Shown here piece by piece: positions 23,601 to 30,127 of a DNA stretch of 64,000 nt. The first letter of the stretch is position 1; each line of letters starts with the position of its first letter. The stretch is from Rhypophila decipiens (taxonomy: Eukaryota > Ascomycota > Sordariomycetes > Sordariales > Naviculisporaceae): positions 92,078 through 156,077 of the forward strand of contig MU858137.1 of assembly GCA_033297075.1 (NCBI GenBank), in the 5' to 3' direction. A program made the position numbers and the translations under genes. A model generated the notes under the pieces. It was given only the letters and a program-made list of their open reading frames with translations. It was not told the origin of the DNA and did no database searches.

Positions 23601-23685
23601 GTCTCAATTCGCTTGGTAAATTGGAGAGCAGGGCTGCATCTTTCAGCAAAGAAGCCCTATGTCGGCTCACATCGACTGTGGCCAT
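8656..23685 (-). CDS. mdn1: Midasin, giant AAA+ ATPase of pre-60S maturation
   Basis: A single uninterrupted frame encodes 5009 residues, close to yeast Rea1/Mdn1 (4910). Six AAA+ modules carry Walker A motifs: GLSGSGKT (~316), GETGIGKT (~648), GPTSAGKT (~1096), GETGCGKT (~1389), GNPGVGKT (~1785) and GPSGSGKS (~2095). Walker B forms are LIEDID, LLDEIN, CLDELN, LLDEVS, LLDELN and, in module 6, VLDNAN, which lacks the catalytic acid. A long helical linker follows, then a D/E-rich tract (about 4158-4705) and a C-terminal MIDAS/VWA domain with DDSMS (~4800) and SDG (~4911). Midasin strips Ytm1-Erb1 and Rsa4 from nucleolar and nucleoplasmic pre-60S particles by binding their UBL domains through MIDAS. 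It is divergent from mrpl12. The start is the first in-frame ATG. Confidence 0.98.
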   Translation of the reverse strand: MATVDVSRHRASLLKDAALLSNLPSELRLHIQDLHEPTNTHKYLDHVADAALIPSATDGIFAHFEDIFADISARWILSAKTLDIRLLAAFARILPFAPSLAIFLTRHLRIGLRQDHNGAVILGEKLVESIDLSTFHDEGDLLLVLLALWRLNNFDQRTYSVLTKSSQLQSLFAHQNPVIRCLAIRIFCQLHAASDLKVQTLLDKHIEKGSSLVAELDGKQSDYAFLSLYEDSRSREIQNRISKTQARLAASGPQTAGPPLIQTLTPYVVKYGRTLLPRLYGPVTAPSTLAHTPTTIENLENLSRLLLNPGPMLLHGLSGSGKTSLVHEMARVLGKQADMVTLHLNEQTDAKMLLGLYTTDSKPGSFQWRPGVLTTAVLEGRFILIEDIDRAPTEVMSTLLPLVERGELLLPGRGDKIRAAPGFRMFATVRTLLGMNDKESLPNLVGMRLWQLLRVKALPHGDLRDVIGGRFPLLQHYIDSILSVFDRLLASTSGSTRLALGRMVIDRPYGTRDLIKWCARLDKILRAAGCRTGQEPITDTTRDRMFLEAVDCFVGGVHEAATRAALIGIIAKAMMVSPDRVEYYLTKYVPELQDNESRLTVGRASFTKTRRTNRLPKSKRPFATTSHAKRLLEQISVAVDHREPLLLVGETGIGKTTVVQQLAESLGHTLVAVNLSQQSEAGDLLGGFKPISPQSLAMPIKEELDELFEKTGVSVEKNKEWLDRISKKFAKGRWREVSKEWHKAPTMFEAILAQLEEKEKERTRSLKAEAEAAADGQPTKRRKTESSKLTRLRDLKPRWASFSESLDQFDRQIAAGPGGFAFAFVEGKIVKALKTGSWILLDEINLAGSDTLEAVAGLFSATPSLLLSETGSVERIHAHPNFRVFGAMNPATDVGKRDLPLGLRSRFTELYVSSPDRDKKDLLTIIKTYLKGNNSTIDMLSDQVADLYLETKKLADAKRLVDQANEVPHYSLRTLTRTLTYANDVAPYYGLERAIYEGFCMCFCTLLSEDSEKLVNPLIEKHLLPRREILTTPPKRPQDGRSYVSFKSSSKNQQYWLLQGKEDPIARDDYIITPYVERNLLNLVRATATRRYPILIQGPTSAGKTSLIEYLANITGNKFVRINNHEGTDIQEYLGTYVSDSEGKLKFQEGVLVQAMRAGSWLCLDELNLCGSEILESLNRLLDDNRELLIPETQEIVRPAEGFCLFATQNPAGLYGGRKVLSRAFRNRFLELHFDDIPESELKTILQKRSRNTAPSDCERIVKVYQALTSLRQESRVFEQKNSFATLRDLFRWALRECETRQEIAENGYMLLAERVRKPEERDEVRKVIEEVFKVTIDPDHLYRKEAPEFPSAVSVDNNSQGVIWTKAMRRLYVLVKRAMQNNEPVLLVGETGCGKTTVCQLLAEFDKKDLNIVNAHQNTEVGDLIGSQRPVRNRGAILDALFNDLKEAAGILGQPSGSLEELQTWYASLGKEQLSLVPDALKTRIYSSSTRSKALFEWSDGSLVHSMKEGAYFLLDEVSLAEDAVLERLNSVLEPHRSLLLAEKGVDNSFVVASEGFQFLATMNPGGDFGKRELSPALRNRFTEIWVPALSEVDDVHQIVVSKLHQRFNILLPQGAGKKKKTTQSKKRISSIIVEFSAWFGQRFRSGSSTEFSVRDILGWVQFMNGCTHLEPEMALLNGAAMVYIDTIGANPSALIAVDPRAMQTQRLLCLEELSRLCGIDLKPAYFAEPQVTVEENRLSIGGFSIDRVQSESNGSGDEFLVPTTKMNAMRVIRALQGTKPILLEGNPGVGKTTLVTALARACGRRLTRINLSDQTDVLDLFGTDVPMEGAEAGNFCWQNAPFLEAMIRGEWCLLDELNLASPQLLECLNACLDHRGEVYIAELDQVFKRHPDFRLFAAQNPHHQGGGRKGLPASFVNRFILAYTDVFTKEDLLCITAKKFDKIGDETQHKMIEFMSRLDDAVVSERRFGSLGSPWEFNLRDTLRWCDLLTSKDALLANRRPDDYLDVIIRQRFRTERDRQEVNRLFYDIFGRHCQSHDLYHDINTLTAQVGLASLRRNGLSQLTPFPNIDPVPRLKEIESIVIAVEQDLPCILVGPSGSGKSALLSHVAAMAGRELVIFPLNADVDTMDLIGGFEQADPYRDVQACLVKLQEALQVQILAALPGHVDDAVLDLLAVLKTQAGDSKCYPGLLKMVEHLQSFENLPEDLAKLVDDAARLLNSPLEIEHPRFEWLDGVIVRAVQAGSWLVLDNANLCSASVLDRLNSLLERPNGILSINEHSDPGGQPRVLVPHPDFRIFLTCDPRYGELSRAMRNRSVEIFLDALPWDKPTVKIAPVEASLQRYHDATQMVNQHATTNEAVISLAFGMLSLGDTTLLEEFIQATREGLGAAATHQLGQLLSYIQSEDVAPLRQALSQLYSASPEMTLHMPLHPLLNSPMVPVLEQGREGLAAWLASCYELYLELQTWQNTLESQRLNTNLTKPSLMNRLQRSWASDKVASLSRDSTVHAGRFLIAMSSTLRGYLKSNAAEPGAWKQRRAVLRRLMLFWKRTFESLIEKSFEEARFQAHLTQGASFLQNSLSVLSDSGDQQLLSTVLGSLERDFVVGFKLSTGLSMEALWRRLRPDPIPNAEVLDQIVQMEYLADQFDSLRWRVDSSVSNLRSVQDSMARAYAFIRTGKGDAAGLVKELEANLKALEDRLRDGDHTVSRQPFFADCFEGLRQAIVLHRVSKQQTLGAPLASSELAVLSNMPTVALMRIQASKQTPLQLVDCLFSHKSEGHPWAGTLAKTLLLKYDSTASADLHELYSIDTEMPIMGRALAQASEALSTDPLVKTERLLLGLMDEIMAAHGEPSIIAQVYQDLVSKSDSFFSSVNLSNIASWLDQADQFQLNNYQLQSSASWPTHLVEIFKGHLLKALMALAAAEKGTCRPSAACTSIAWVQFSLACIKLYVPDKIFDPHHRAQVELDEHRHLYDSLEKQISALEIFELAFTGQKTPSLRSQLLMEERDALGEPASDSVQMIYRHPGAGDKELRSLQGVFGNVLNVIVQKDVAGAQLRYLATFSGEAAEELNHVETKIGALVAALLGGQRTFSAYLDLTLPLVGFLRCLLMGLSLVVRRPAEEEEGGGHGTDSAASLVSVTPFMSGTVWHAESATLPVRTLEFIEFVQTVVAVEGVDQLPPCMRQSLHASFASFHEEWSRKLEADRKLEQEKTSLFRFKGSLEDEEEFDQEEFEQLFPDYEGGEEDEGRPKPAKKKVNKGGRELSILLAEAHEKIFLSRLDGQKAIHKLVRAIARKVAREKERDLVDAQLLPATMLVFDDQDQAFKAVVDGQCNFYTDANLPEVRKALRLVNDIKKKFQELRAIDEIGHHQTLTDVVNACDKMLQDLAIDDPLARIITGFEHLHSFVYEWQEGGWAPEKYKATALYQQLRDIICKWRQLELSSWSRLLDMEAQKNHDDAKSWWFIAYGAVILEPAQRLEEGGDLAEYAVKLLGILSTYFVEATLGQYAARLDLLRQLKSHLDMLILDESRLVVVRDAVQNFIRFYSRYEGKVAESIASGRAPLDRSMKDVLLMFKWRDTNIDALRESARRSHQKLFRLVRKFRRVLSNPVSGIMSQGLPDQVMNGQVVEADVDGLIRPDLEAVSLAEQLVPAISAHAQWGRMTNLGAVLKAMNKHGSLPTEKVLANVPELVDEFLTDLVSSMATLRKETPSTMTDEVKDVVRHLKTRKTKLYGDTLKTLREMGFSRNPATTILERQRSTPLVLVGSGLIPYLQGELLDKIEYFYHKTLDLVPKVRGAAVEHSDDLSREVVQRSIGYVEGVLHVMLKQRQYLARATQMERELETVVGHVGNIVASSKAEAVSVQTGSGNHGRVVRWLVQVLKFGLHLAEVHGRLGGADNSVVCEKLGQWIAMFDGFASAQGQFPPLPAGFTSSAVEKLQGEIDASLEDLRANLGDMMQQRPDLAFIIQQIQLWTSTQNTNVIMEDLTTTGANMEEFASSVLTLSSKILVALQNFAKSALQNLPQTTEDAGWLLKYHDGLEKSIDALRIKIIASEINDVLFSLKTLLSCSSGNNKAAPLLLRCVLPVMEQYAATCRQNLAQYGQLHRTTCRLGFTLSSSFTQIATQGFCTPQEKSDEKTGESGNVETGTGLGDADNNDAEDISKDVGADEDLSDLAQEKNKEPQNGDMKDEKDAVDMGNDELEGEMGDVGEDEEKDEEGADSDHDAGKDEDDEEENEEAGDVDDLDPTAVDEKMWDGSGEEDAEKDQRGDNDSGKKDEDETAAAGDDQKKEKEKKGEEEKEGGEGKGEEDEADEDGELGQEEENMAREELNRNENTEEQEVLDLPEDMNIDLEDEGEDGEEDNLDDLDHLEDGDDIEESEKKEGKEDDDEENEGEETKQEQEYQEEDEAEIPENEDVDGAGAEDENEMDVDKEEPEAEPEAEKEGQDEEQDKQQQPLNDSEAAQQDNSAPSDVQNGGGLGQDEDMEDETGQNQAAQKEQGDVTQQEPENDKAPGEQGVQSNMDQDNGAADQADTAESQPFKKLGDALERWYKNQKDIQKASDNEQDSKQQPDADMAKAEFQHLQDETAEADTQAIGNATEEDVKPFDDAMAIDQDEKADDANNMIMPKDDDQDKAEDDVDMQDAEPEVPDEVPKADRDERSGVSTKQGNPNVADPDDADQKPTTQVEKDVDEEDEQVQETSEQLSHTHLDDEAQKELRDFHEALDLWTTFQTRTHSLALSLASQLRLILTPSQATKLSGAYKTGKRLRIRSIISYIASDFKRDKIWMRRAIPTKRTYQIMVCVDDSMSMLNNGAGALALESLVMMTRSLTMLEAGQIGVLGFGEKTFVAHSLGDPGFSSHDAGARVLQQFTFKQEQTNMCELLRTTISHFSEARLRNSASSGSEDLWQLALILSDGMVGKSERETLRPLLREALEQRIMCVFIMMDNAKGSGSSVLDLKEVEFVKGRDGESTVKLVKYLDSFPFPYFLVVHDLEDLPGALAGLLRSWFSEVTR

Positions 23686-24225
23686 TGTTGAACTTGTAGT
23701 AATTCCACTTATACCAGGTCGCCAGGGTGTTGGGACTTGGTTTTAAAATAATAAGAGTAAAGAATGCGTCGCATTCGCTGCGTTCGCATGTTCACCCATC
23801 AACTTTCTGAACTTTTTTTTGGAGACCAGATGCGATACGCTTATCAGACGAAGCTTTTTGGTGGGGCAGTTCTTTCACGGCTGGGCCCGGCAGGCAATGT
23901 TGGACAGGGGTGGGAGCTTGTGCTTCAGGTACCTGCCAGCGCTGTAACGACAAAACGCGCCCCAGCTTTTTTCAGCAGCATCCTCTCAGGTGCTCGGATT
24001 TATTTTGCTCCTGGCTGCAGCCAATCAGAGCTCACCATTCAGCAACTCGGCTCGTTCCCGGTGCTCGCCCGGACGACATTTTCGACGACATCTCCAAGCT
24101 CCAAAAAAATCCAAAAGGTCATCGTCGTCGATAACCAACCACATCACCACCCGCCAATTCGAATTCCGCCGTCCGTCTTGCGGTCCGTTTCTTTTCCTTT
24201 TTTTCCAAATACAGTCTCTGCAAAA
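23686..24225. promoter_or_regulatory. Bidirectional promoter between mdn1 and mrpl12
   Basis: 540 bp separate the two start codons. A perfect 7-bp inverted repeat around one base, GAATGCG-T-CGCATTC, lies at 23762-23776, 77 bp before the mdn1 ATG, and is followed by the related GCTGCGTTCGCAT. Pyrimidine stretches precede the mrpl12 start. The binding factor is unknown. Confidence 0.5.
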
Positions 24226-24909
24226 ATGTCGGTATCCAGATACGCCGTGCAATGTTGCGCCCGCCAATTGCGCGCCACGAGCAGCTCCGTCCGATCGGCT
24301 TCCCTTCTCCAACAACGGATTACGCGACGACACAACTCGACCGAGGCGGCGGCGGCGGTAAACCCCAAGATTTCTCAGATCGTGGATCAGATTAGCCAAT
24401 TGACCCTGTTGGAGACTGCGGACCTTGTCGCGAGCTTAAAGGTGGGTTTATTCAATACATCATAAGATGCCGAGGGAGATATCAGCGAGCCCAATAAAGC
24501 CTACAAAAAGCACACAAGAAAAGGAGGACACAGAAACCAGTTGAGCAGAACAAAAGGCTGACCATAAACCCCACAAATCCAGTCCCGCCTCAACATCCCC
24601 GACCTCCCAGTAGGCGGCTTCGCAGCAGCAGGCCCCGCCGCCCCAGCAGCGGCAGCAGAAGCCGAGGAGGACGCCGCCCCCGCGGCCGCGGAAAAGACGC
24701 TCTTCAACATCAAGCTGCTCGCCTATGCCGACGGCTCCAAGCCCAAGATCATCAAGGAGGTCAAGAACCTGCTCGGCCTCAGCCTGGTCGAGTCCAAGAA
24801 GTTTGTCGAGTCCGCCCCCAAGGTCCTCAAGGAGTCGGTCCCCAAGGAGGACGCCGAGAAGATCATGGCCACGCTCAAAGAGCTTGGTGCTACGGTTGAG
24901 TTGGAGTAA
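24226..24909 (+). CDS. mrpl12: Mitochondrial large-subunit ribosomal protein bL12m (L7/L12)
   Basis: Two exons, 24226-24441 and 24583-24909, encode 180 residues. The first ~38 residues are basic and hydroxylated (CCARQLRATSSSVRSASLL...RRHNS), a mitochondrial presequence. Next is the L12 dimerisation domain (KISQIVDQISQLTLLETADLVASLK), an Ala/Pro/Glu hinge, and the C-terminal factor-binding domain (LLAYADGSKPKIIKEVKNLL, LVESKKFVESAPKVLKE, ending TVELE), which aligns with bacterial L7/L12. It forms the stalk that recruits elongation factors to the mitoribosome. The intron is 141 nt and falls between codons. It is head-to-head with mdn1 and convergent with ctk3. Confidence 0.95.
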
Positions 24910-25438
24910 TTATTTCATTTCATCGAGAAAGGAAATCTTTGGATGGAACGGGCTGGTATATGGGTGAAGAAGTGTGTTGCGTGGGATACGCAGAGGAGGT
25001 AGAAGGGACCTTTGCTGGGAGTAGTCTACTTGACCATACCATCGTCAAGTTTATACCGAGAGGAAAGCAAATGATGTATTTTTTTCCGTATTGTCCTTTA
25101 TTTTGGAATAGACCAAGAATAGGGGCAGGGGAGGACATCATTGTATGTACAAACAAGAGCCATGTAATATTATAAATCGGGAGGTGTCGAGTACAGGCAT
25201 AAACATTCTGCCTTGGTTCCGCTCATGTATTCTTTATTCTTCCATAATAACCAACCTGTCCAGTATCTGACCTAAGCCCACCAAATCCGAGATCATATAA
25301 CCCAACCAAACCGATGTTCTAAACCCCCCAAAACTCCGGGCACGTAGGTATGGATGCAAAATAAAAAATACAGAACTGCCTGCCTGCCAAAACAAACCTC
25401 ACCCCCAAAGGAAATCAAGAAAGCCAATAAAGATCCTC
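24910..25438. other. Convergent 3' spacer of mrpl12 and ctk3
   Basis: This contains 3' flanks only; the short frames here have no family resemblance. Confidence 0.6.
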
Positions 25439-26477
25439 TCAACCTCTCGCCTCGTCCTTGAAGTCGTCCATGGTAACATCGTTAGGCTCAGCAGACACAG
25501 CAGCACCCCCATCATGTTTCCTACCATTAGTAGCAACACCAGAAGAAGAAGCCAACTGCTCCTCCGTCCTTTTCCGCCTCTCCTCCTCCAAAGCCTCCGC
25601 CTTGGCCTTTTCCATCCGATGCTCACAAGTCATATTGAAACTCTTCTTCCACTCCTCGTTCTCATCGTCCAGCTCGCGCTCGTCGTCCGAGCCCCAGTCG
25701 CTCGTCTCCTCGCACAACTTGTCCAGCTCGGCATAATCCCCCGTCGGGACGGCCCATATATTCTCCCTCAGCCGTTTGTGTCGCTCTCTGTCCTCCTCGA
25801 TTCTTTGTTCGGCCTGTTTACGATCGACCCGTGGGGGGAGGTTCGTCCGCTTAGGAAGAGCTTGCGAGGGTGGGATCTTGGACAGTTCCATGCCGTCTTC
25901 TGGCGGAGGGGGGGTCAATGAGTCCAGCTCTTGCGAGGCCGTGTCTCGCTCGCGGAGGACTTCTTCGATCTGGGTGACGGATTCTTTGTCTAGAAAGTTT
26001 TTGGCCAGGAGCGCTTGGAGGACCTGTTGCATGGCATTGTGAGTCATGTGGCTATTGTGATGTGTGTTTTGGAGGGACCCTCGCTCACCTTTCGAACAAC
26101 CTTCACGTTGGCAGCCCCCGAGCCGTCGTCTGGCGCAACAGAGTCCACGACGCGAATAATGTCGCGCTGAATCATGCGCGCGTACTCGGAGTGTCCTTCT
26201 TTGGTGGCCATGTCGAGAAAGTGTTCGATAAAGTACATGATATTTGCTCGCGTGTTCATGTTATTCTGGACGCAGTCAGTCTTCAAGCTCAGTATGTCCT
26301 GGAGGAGGAAAGAGAACATACCCGTCCCAGTTGCTCAAGAATGCAGCTATGCAAGTCCTCGGCCATTTCTCTGTTCTTGATGGCATACTGTGCGGCCTTT
26401 TGCGCAGAGTTGACCGAGGCATTGAGCTGGCGGAGCATGTTGGTGAACCGCATGCGAACTTCGAAGGGGTCCGCCAT
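25439..26477 (-). CDS. ctk3: CTD kinase I gamma subunit (Ctk3)
   Basis: Three exons, 26477-26322, 26265-26089 and 26023-25439, encode 305 residues. The N-terminal ~112 residues form the CID-like Ctk3 domain: DPFEVRMRFTNMLRQLNAS, AAQYAIKNREMAEDLHSCIL, NNMNTRANIMYFIEHFLDMA, and YARMIQRDIIRVVDSVAP. The C-terminal part has the conserved Ctk3 segment around ENIWAVP (about 200-206) and ends in a Glu/Lys-rich, low-complexity tail. Ctk3 assembles with the cyclin-dependent kinase Ctk1 and cyclin Ctk2; the complex phosphorylates Ser2 of the RNA polymerase II CTD during elongation. All introns are in phase and have GT-AG ends (56 and 65 nt). The first ATG in the DPFEVR frame was used. It follows hat1 in the same orientation. 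Confidence 0.92.
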
Positions 26478-27565
26478 TTTGTCTGTCTTGTATTTTGTCG
26501 TCGATTCCAATTTTCGATAACTGTGATGTTGTGGGCAGTATCGAATTCGACGTGGGTTGCTCTGCGCAAGCAAAAGTGAAAGACGCCCGAGGTGGATTTG
26601 GAACTGTCGATGCGGTTGTTGTATGTAAAGCTGCGGGTATGTCACATGATTGCCCGTTCTCAGAAATTATGTCTAATCCACATATTCTTTCCGCAAAGTT
26701 TCGAGTATCCAGAGTTTCTGGGTGAGCGCGCCGCCTTGAGTTTGCGATTGTGAAGTGCAAGAGATGCGCAGCGGGACGGAAGCTTTAAATTCTGCCCAGT
26801 CGTCATGACAGTTGGAAGACTGGTGGTGGTTCGGGAGCTGGCCACGTTAGTCCTCTTTGGGTAGGCGGTGAGCAGGAGCTCTCGAACGTTGACTCCAAAT
26901 TGGGCTAGTGGTTTGGTAATTGATCAAAGGTGGTGTAAGTCAGGGGAAAGTCAACATTCAGATTCGGAACTTCATCCTCCCATCTTCACAAATTGCTTAT
27001 AAAAAGCTCGACTTCTCTAACAGTGTGAGGCCAGTTGACAAATATTAGAGCTCTGAAGCTTTCTTGGACTACTGGGTATTGTTTCTAATCATGAAACTAT
27101 CATATAACCGTACAATACTCCGCAGTTTCAATAAAAAGCGCGCGGCGCATGGTTGTATTCTGGCTTGGTCACTCCTCCACTCTACCCATATAGGTGGACA
27201 GCGGGCCAACTCAAGGGTAGATAAAATAGTCAATGCACATATTCACAGCTGTTGCCTATCATTCTACGCTGTATCGTCTGTCGCTAGGTGTGGGCTGTGC
27301 ACTCTTGTGTTCGTTTCAGTTCCTTTTGTGTACCTACCTTATACTCGCTCATTCACTTCCCTAGACCAGTCCGGTCTTTGGTGCCCGTCTGACTGAAAAG
27401 CACATTCCCTACCCCCTTTCCCTAAAGCTCCCCGAAAAAAGGCAACCGAAAGCTAACCAAGCTGAAAAGTAAAAGGGAAAAGGCCAGCCATAATGCTTGC
27501 AACTTAAAGTACAGGACAAAACATTCACACCAGGGTATATGAGGGGGACACACTTCTCTGGTGTT
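26478..27565. other. Spacer between ctk3 start and hat1 3' end
   Basis: About 1.1 kb includes the ctk3 promoter (left) and the hat1 3' flank (right). A + strand frame at 27064-27396 shows no resemblance to any family and is not called. Confidence 0.6.
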
Positions 27566-29181
27566 CTACACCTCCGCATCCTCCACAGAAGAGGCAAACC
27601 TCGCCTTCTTCGGATTTGACTGTCCGTTCCCGTCCTCTGCCTTGTCATCCCCCCCATCTTCAGCTTTCCTCTTTCCGTTACTCGTAGGAACCCCGGCGGC
27701 AACAGCACTGGCATCCTCCTCCAGCATCCTCTTCCTCTGCCCCTCAGCCTTGCTCAACAACCTCGCAAAGTCAAACTCGACACCATCGACCGTCTCACCC
27801 AGCTTCTCGATCCGGTCCTTGAGATCCAACTGGCCGAGCGCGTCTTTATTGTGGACGTATATCCTCTTCTTGACGACCAACCTCCACAGCTCGTATTCGT
27901 GCTGCTCTTGAGGAGTTGCGGCCTTCTTGTTTTTCTTCTGGCTCTCCTCGATCGCCGTCACACTTGGGCGCACCGATTTGGCCAGCTTTGACATGAGGTG
28001 CATCTCAAGGACCCGATAGAACTGCCGGGGTGCGATCTTGGCCTTTTGACGAACTGCCTCGCACGCTGCCCGGTCGACAATATCCTTTGGCGCAAAACCT
28101 GTCTTGGGGATGACAATGGAGGTGTCGATGTGCAGCGCGTTGAACTCGGGCAGGTTCTCTCTCAGAAAGTGTAGGTCGGCAATGTCTCGCATGTCGTCAA
28201 AAGCTTCGTTGGGGTCCTCGACGGTAACCTCAAAGGTTTGCGGGTGGGCGTAGTAGAATTTGAAGACTTCCGCATAAAGTCTTGGTCCGAGGCCCTTGTT
28301 TTGGAAAGGACGGATGATGAGGAACTGCGAGATTCGGGAGCGACAGGGGAGTTGAGACAGGGAAAAATCGCTGCTGCCGAGCTCGAACTCGGGAGATGGT
28401 GAGGCTGGCGGTGTGACCGGGGCGCGGAAAGGGTAGAACGCGTAGACTGTACAGTAGCCAGCGAACAAGTAGGTATAGTTGTTTGGCTCGCCGGGGATGG
28501 GCCGTTTCTCGTAGAGGAAGAAGACGGTCCACCTGTCCAGATCGGGGTCCTCGAGGTCCAGAGCCGTGCCGCCTTCAATATAGAGAGGCACGAGGATCTG
28601 GATGCGATTGACGATTTGTTTGACCACAGGATCGGCCAAGGTTCCCTTCCAGACTCCGAACGTGCTACTCCCGCTGATATTCAAGGTCGAGACCAATTCG
28701 CCTGGCGGGGTCCAGTCCTCGGGGACGTTCTGGATCGCGGCCGTAAAACTTTTCACTTTTTGGAAAGCAACTGGAGCTATTATGTTAGTCCTGAGAGTAT
28801 AGCATTGCACCCGGTGGGCCGGCTCACCTTCGGGGAGAAATTCCTTCATTATGCCGTCGATGTCTGTCGGCTCAGTCTCTCCGATTGCCTGAAACTGGTC
28901 TTTGAATGTGACCTGGACGTTTGGTCGCATGTCACTGGCATGAAAGCGCAGTTGGATCCGGAGGTCTTTGTAGCCGAATATTTGTTCCTCGTCGCCGAAG
29001 ATGGGATATGTGAACTGGGGCCGAAAGGTGGTTATCGTCTTGAGACCTCCGGTTGGGGACGGCGAGACGAGAGAGAGGACGAGCGCATCGTTGGAGCTCG
29101 TAGTCCCTGTAGAGAGCAGGTTAGATTGAAGCGTGACGGACCAATTTAGGGGCATGCGAACTCACAATCGCTGTCAGACAT
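27566..29181 (-). CDS. hat1: Histone acetyltransferase type B catalytic subunit Hat1
   Basis: Three exons, 29181-29166 (16 nt), 29106-28828 and 28776-27566, encode 501 residues. The product begins MSDSDW-TTSSNDALVLSLVSP, the usual Hat1 start in filamentous fungi. The Hat1 N-terminal domain includes FRPQFTYPIFGDEEQIFGY; the GNAT domain has FLIIRPFQNKGLGPRLYAEV (about 243-265) with the acetyl-CoA loop QNKGLG. The C-terminal extension is longer than in yeast Hat1 (374 aa) and ends with basic clusters (GKRKAED, PKKARF) that look like nuclear localisation signals. With an Hat2/RbAp-type partner it acetylates Lys5 and Lys12 of newly made histone H4. The open frame through the second intron (51 nt) is in phase, but joining at GTGAGC/AATAG gives the better family match. 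It is divergent from the ZIP gene. Confidence 0.94.
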
Positions 29182-30127
29182 GGTTCCAGTGTCTGTTTAG
29201 CCCGTGTCAAGAAGAGTGTTGAGTATGCGTGGGAAAGTCCAATCAGTAGGATCACGGATGCCAAGCGGTCGAGTCGACGATTATTTCTGGATATTATTTC
29301 TTGAGAAATAGTCGACTGCTGGAAAAAAATTGGTGAATGGAATGCAAGGAGTTAGAGATGCAGTGGCTGGGGTTCTTGGTTGAGTCGTCTGTCAATGGTT
29401 TTGGTTGTCCTTGGGCAAGTGTTGTCGATCCTGTCGCGGTTTGCTCTTTTGAGGCGCGTCTGTTTAATTGAAAAAGACACTTGACACGCAGGAGCTTGGT
29501 CGCGACTTTAGCTCTGAACCCCCCTGAAAATCGGCACGAAAGCCGCTGATCCCTGGGACGGGACGTTGGGTGGCCCACTTTCCTCCGAACTGGCACTGTA
29601 TCCGTTCGGGTATACTTCTCACGAGGCTGCAGATATTGGACAATCTGTCTGCGATTTGACTCTTGAAGAAACAAAGAACATTAGTCTGGTCACAACAGCC
29701 AGTGGCACTGCTGCTTTCTCCTTCTTTGCAGTCCCGATGTTGAATCGTCGACCCGTTCTGTGGTGTTCCGTGGCTGGCTGCAAGGTACCTGAAAATAAGG
29801 GTCACGGTGCTAGGCCAATTGAGGCTAAAGACGGGAAGGTCAAGAAGCAGGGGGCCGGGCTTCAACTCCAACCCAAACGGTTCGGAGCGCAAGACGGAGA
29901 CACCAAAGACATCACCAATCTACCGTCGCCGGTCTGTGTTCTCGGATATTCGCAGATCGAATGTTCCAATTGATCTGGACCACGACATCTATTCAAGATT
30001 CCAGAACTGCATCACCTCCCCCTGCCTCTTGCGCGCCAATGTCACGAAGATAACATCGCAGAACAAAAAACCTCCCATCCTCCACCCCCTCGATCCACGG
30101 ATAGTTGCCGCATGATACCTCCTCAAA
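29182..30127. promoter_or_regulatory. Divergent spacer between hat1 and ZIP transporter gene
   Basis: 946 bp separate the start codons. No RNA gene or repeat is seen, and I cannot name a specific factor site. Confidence 0.4.
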
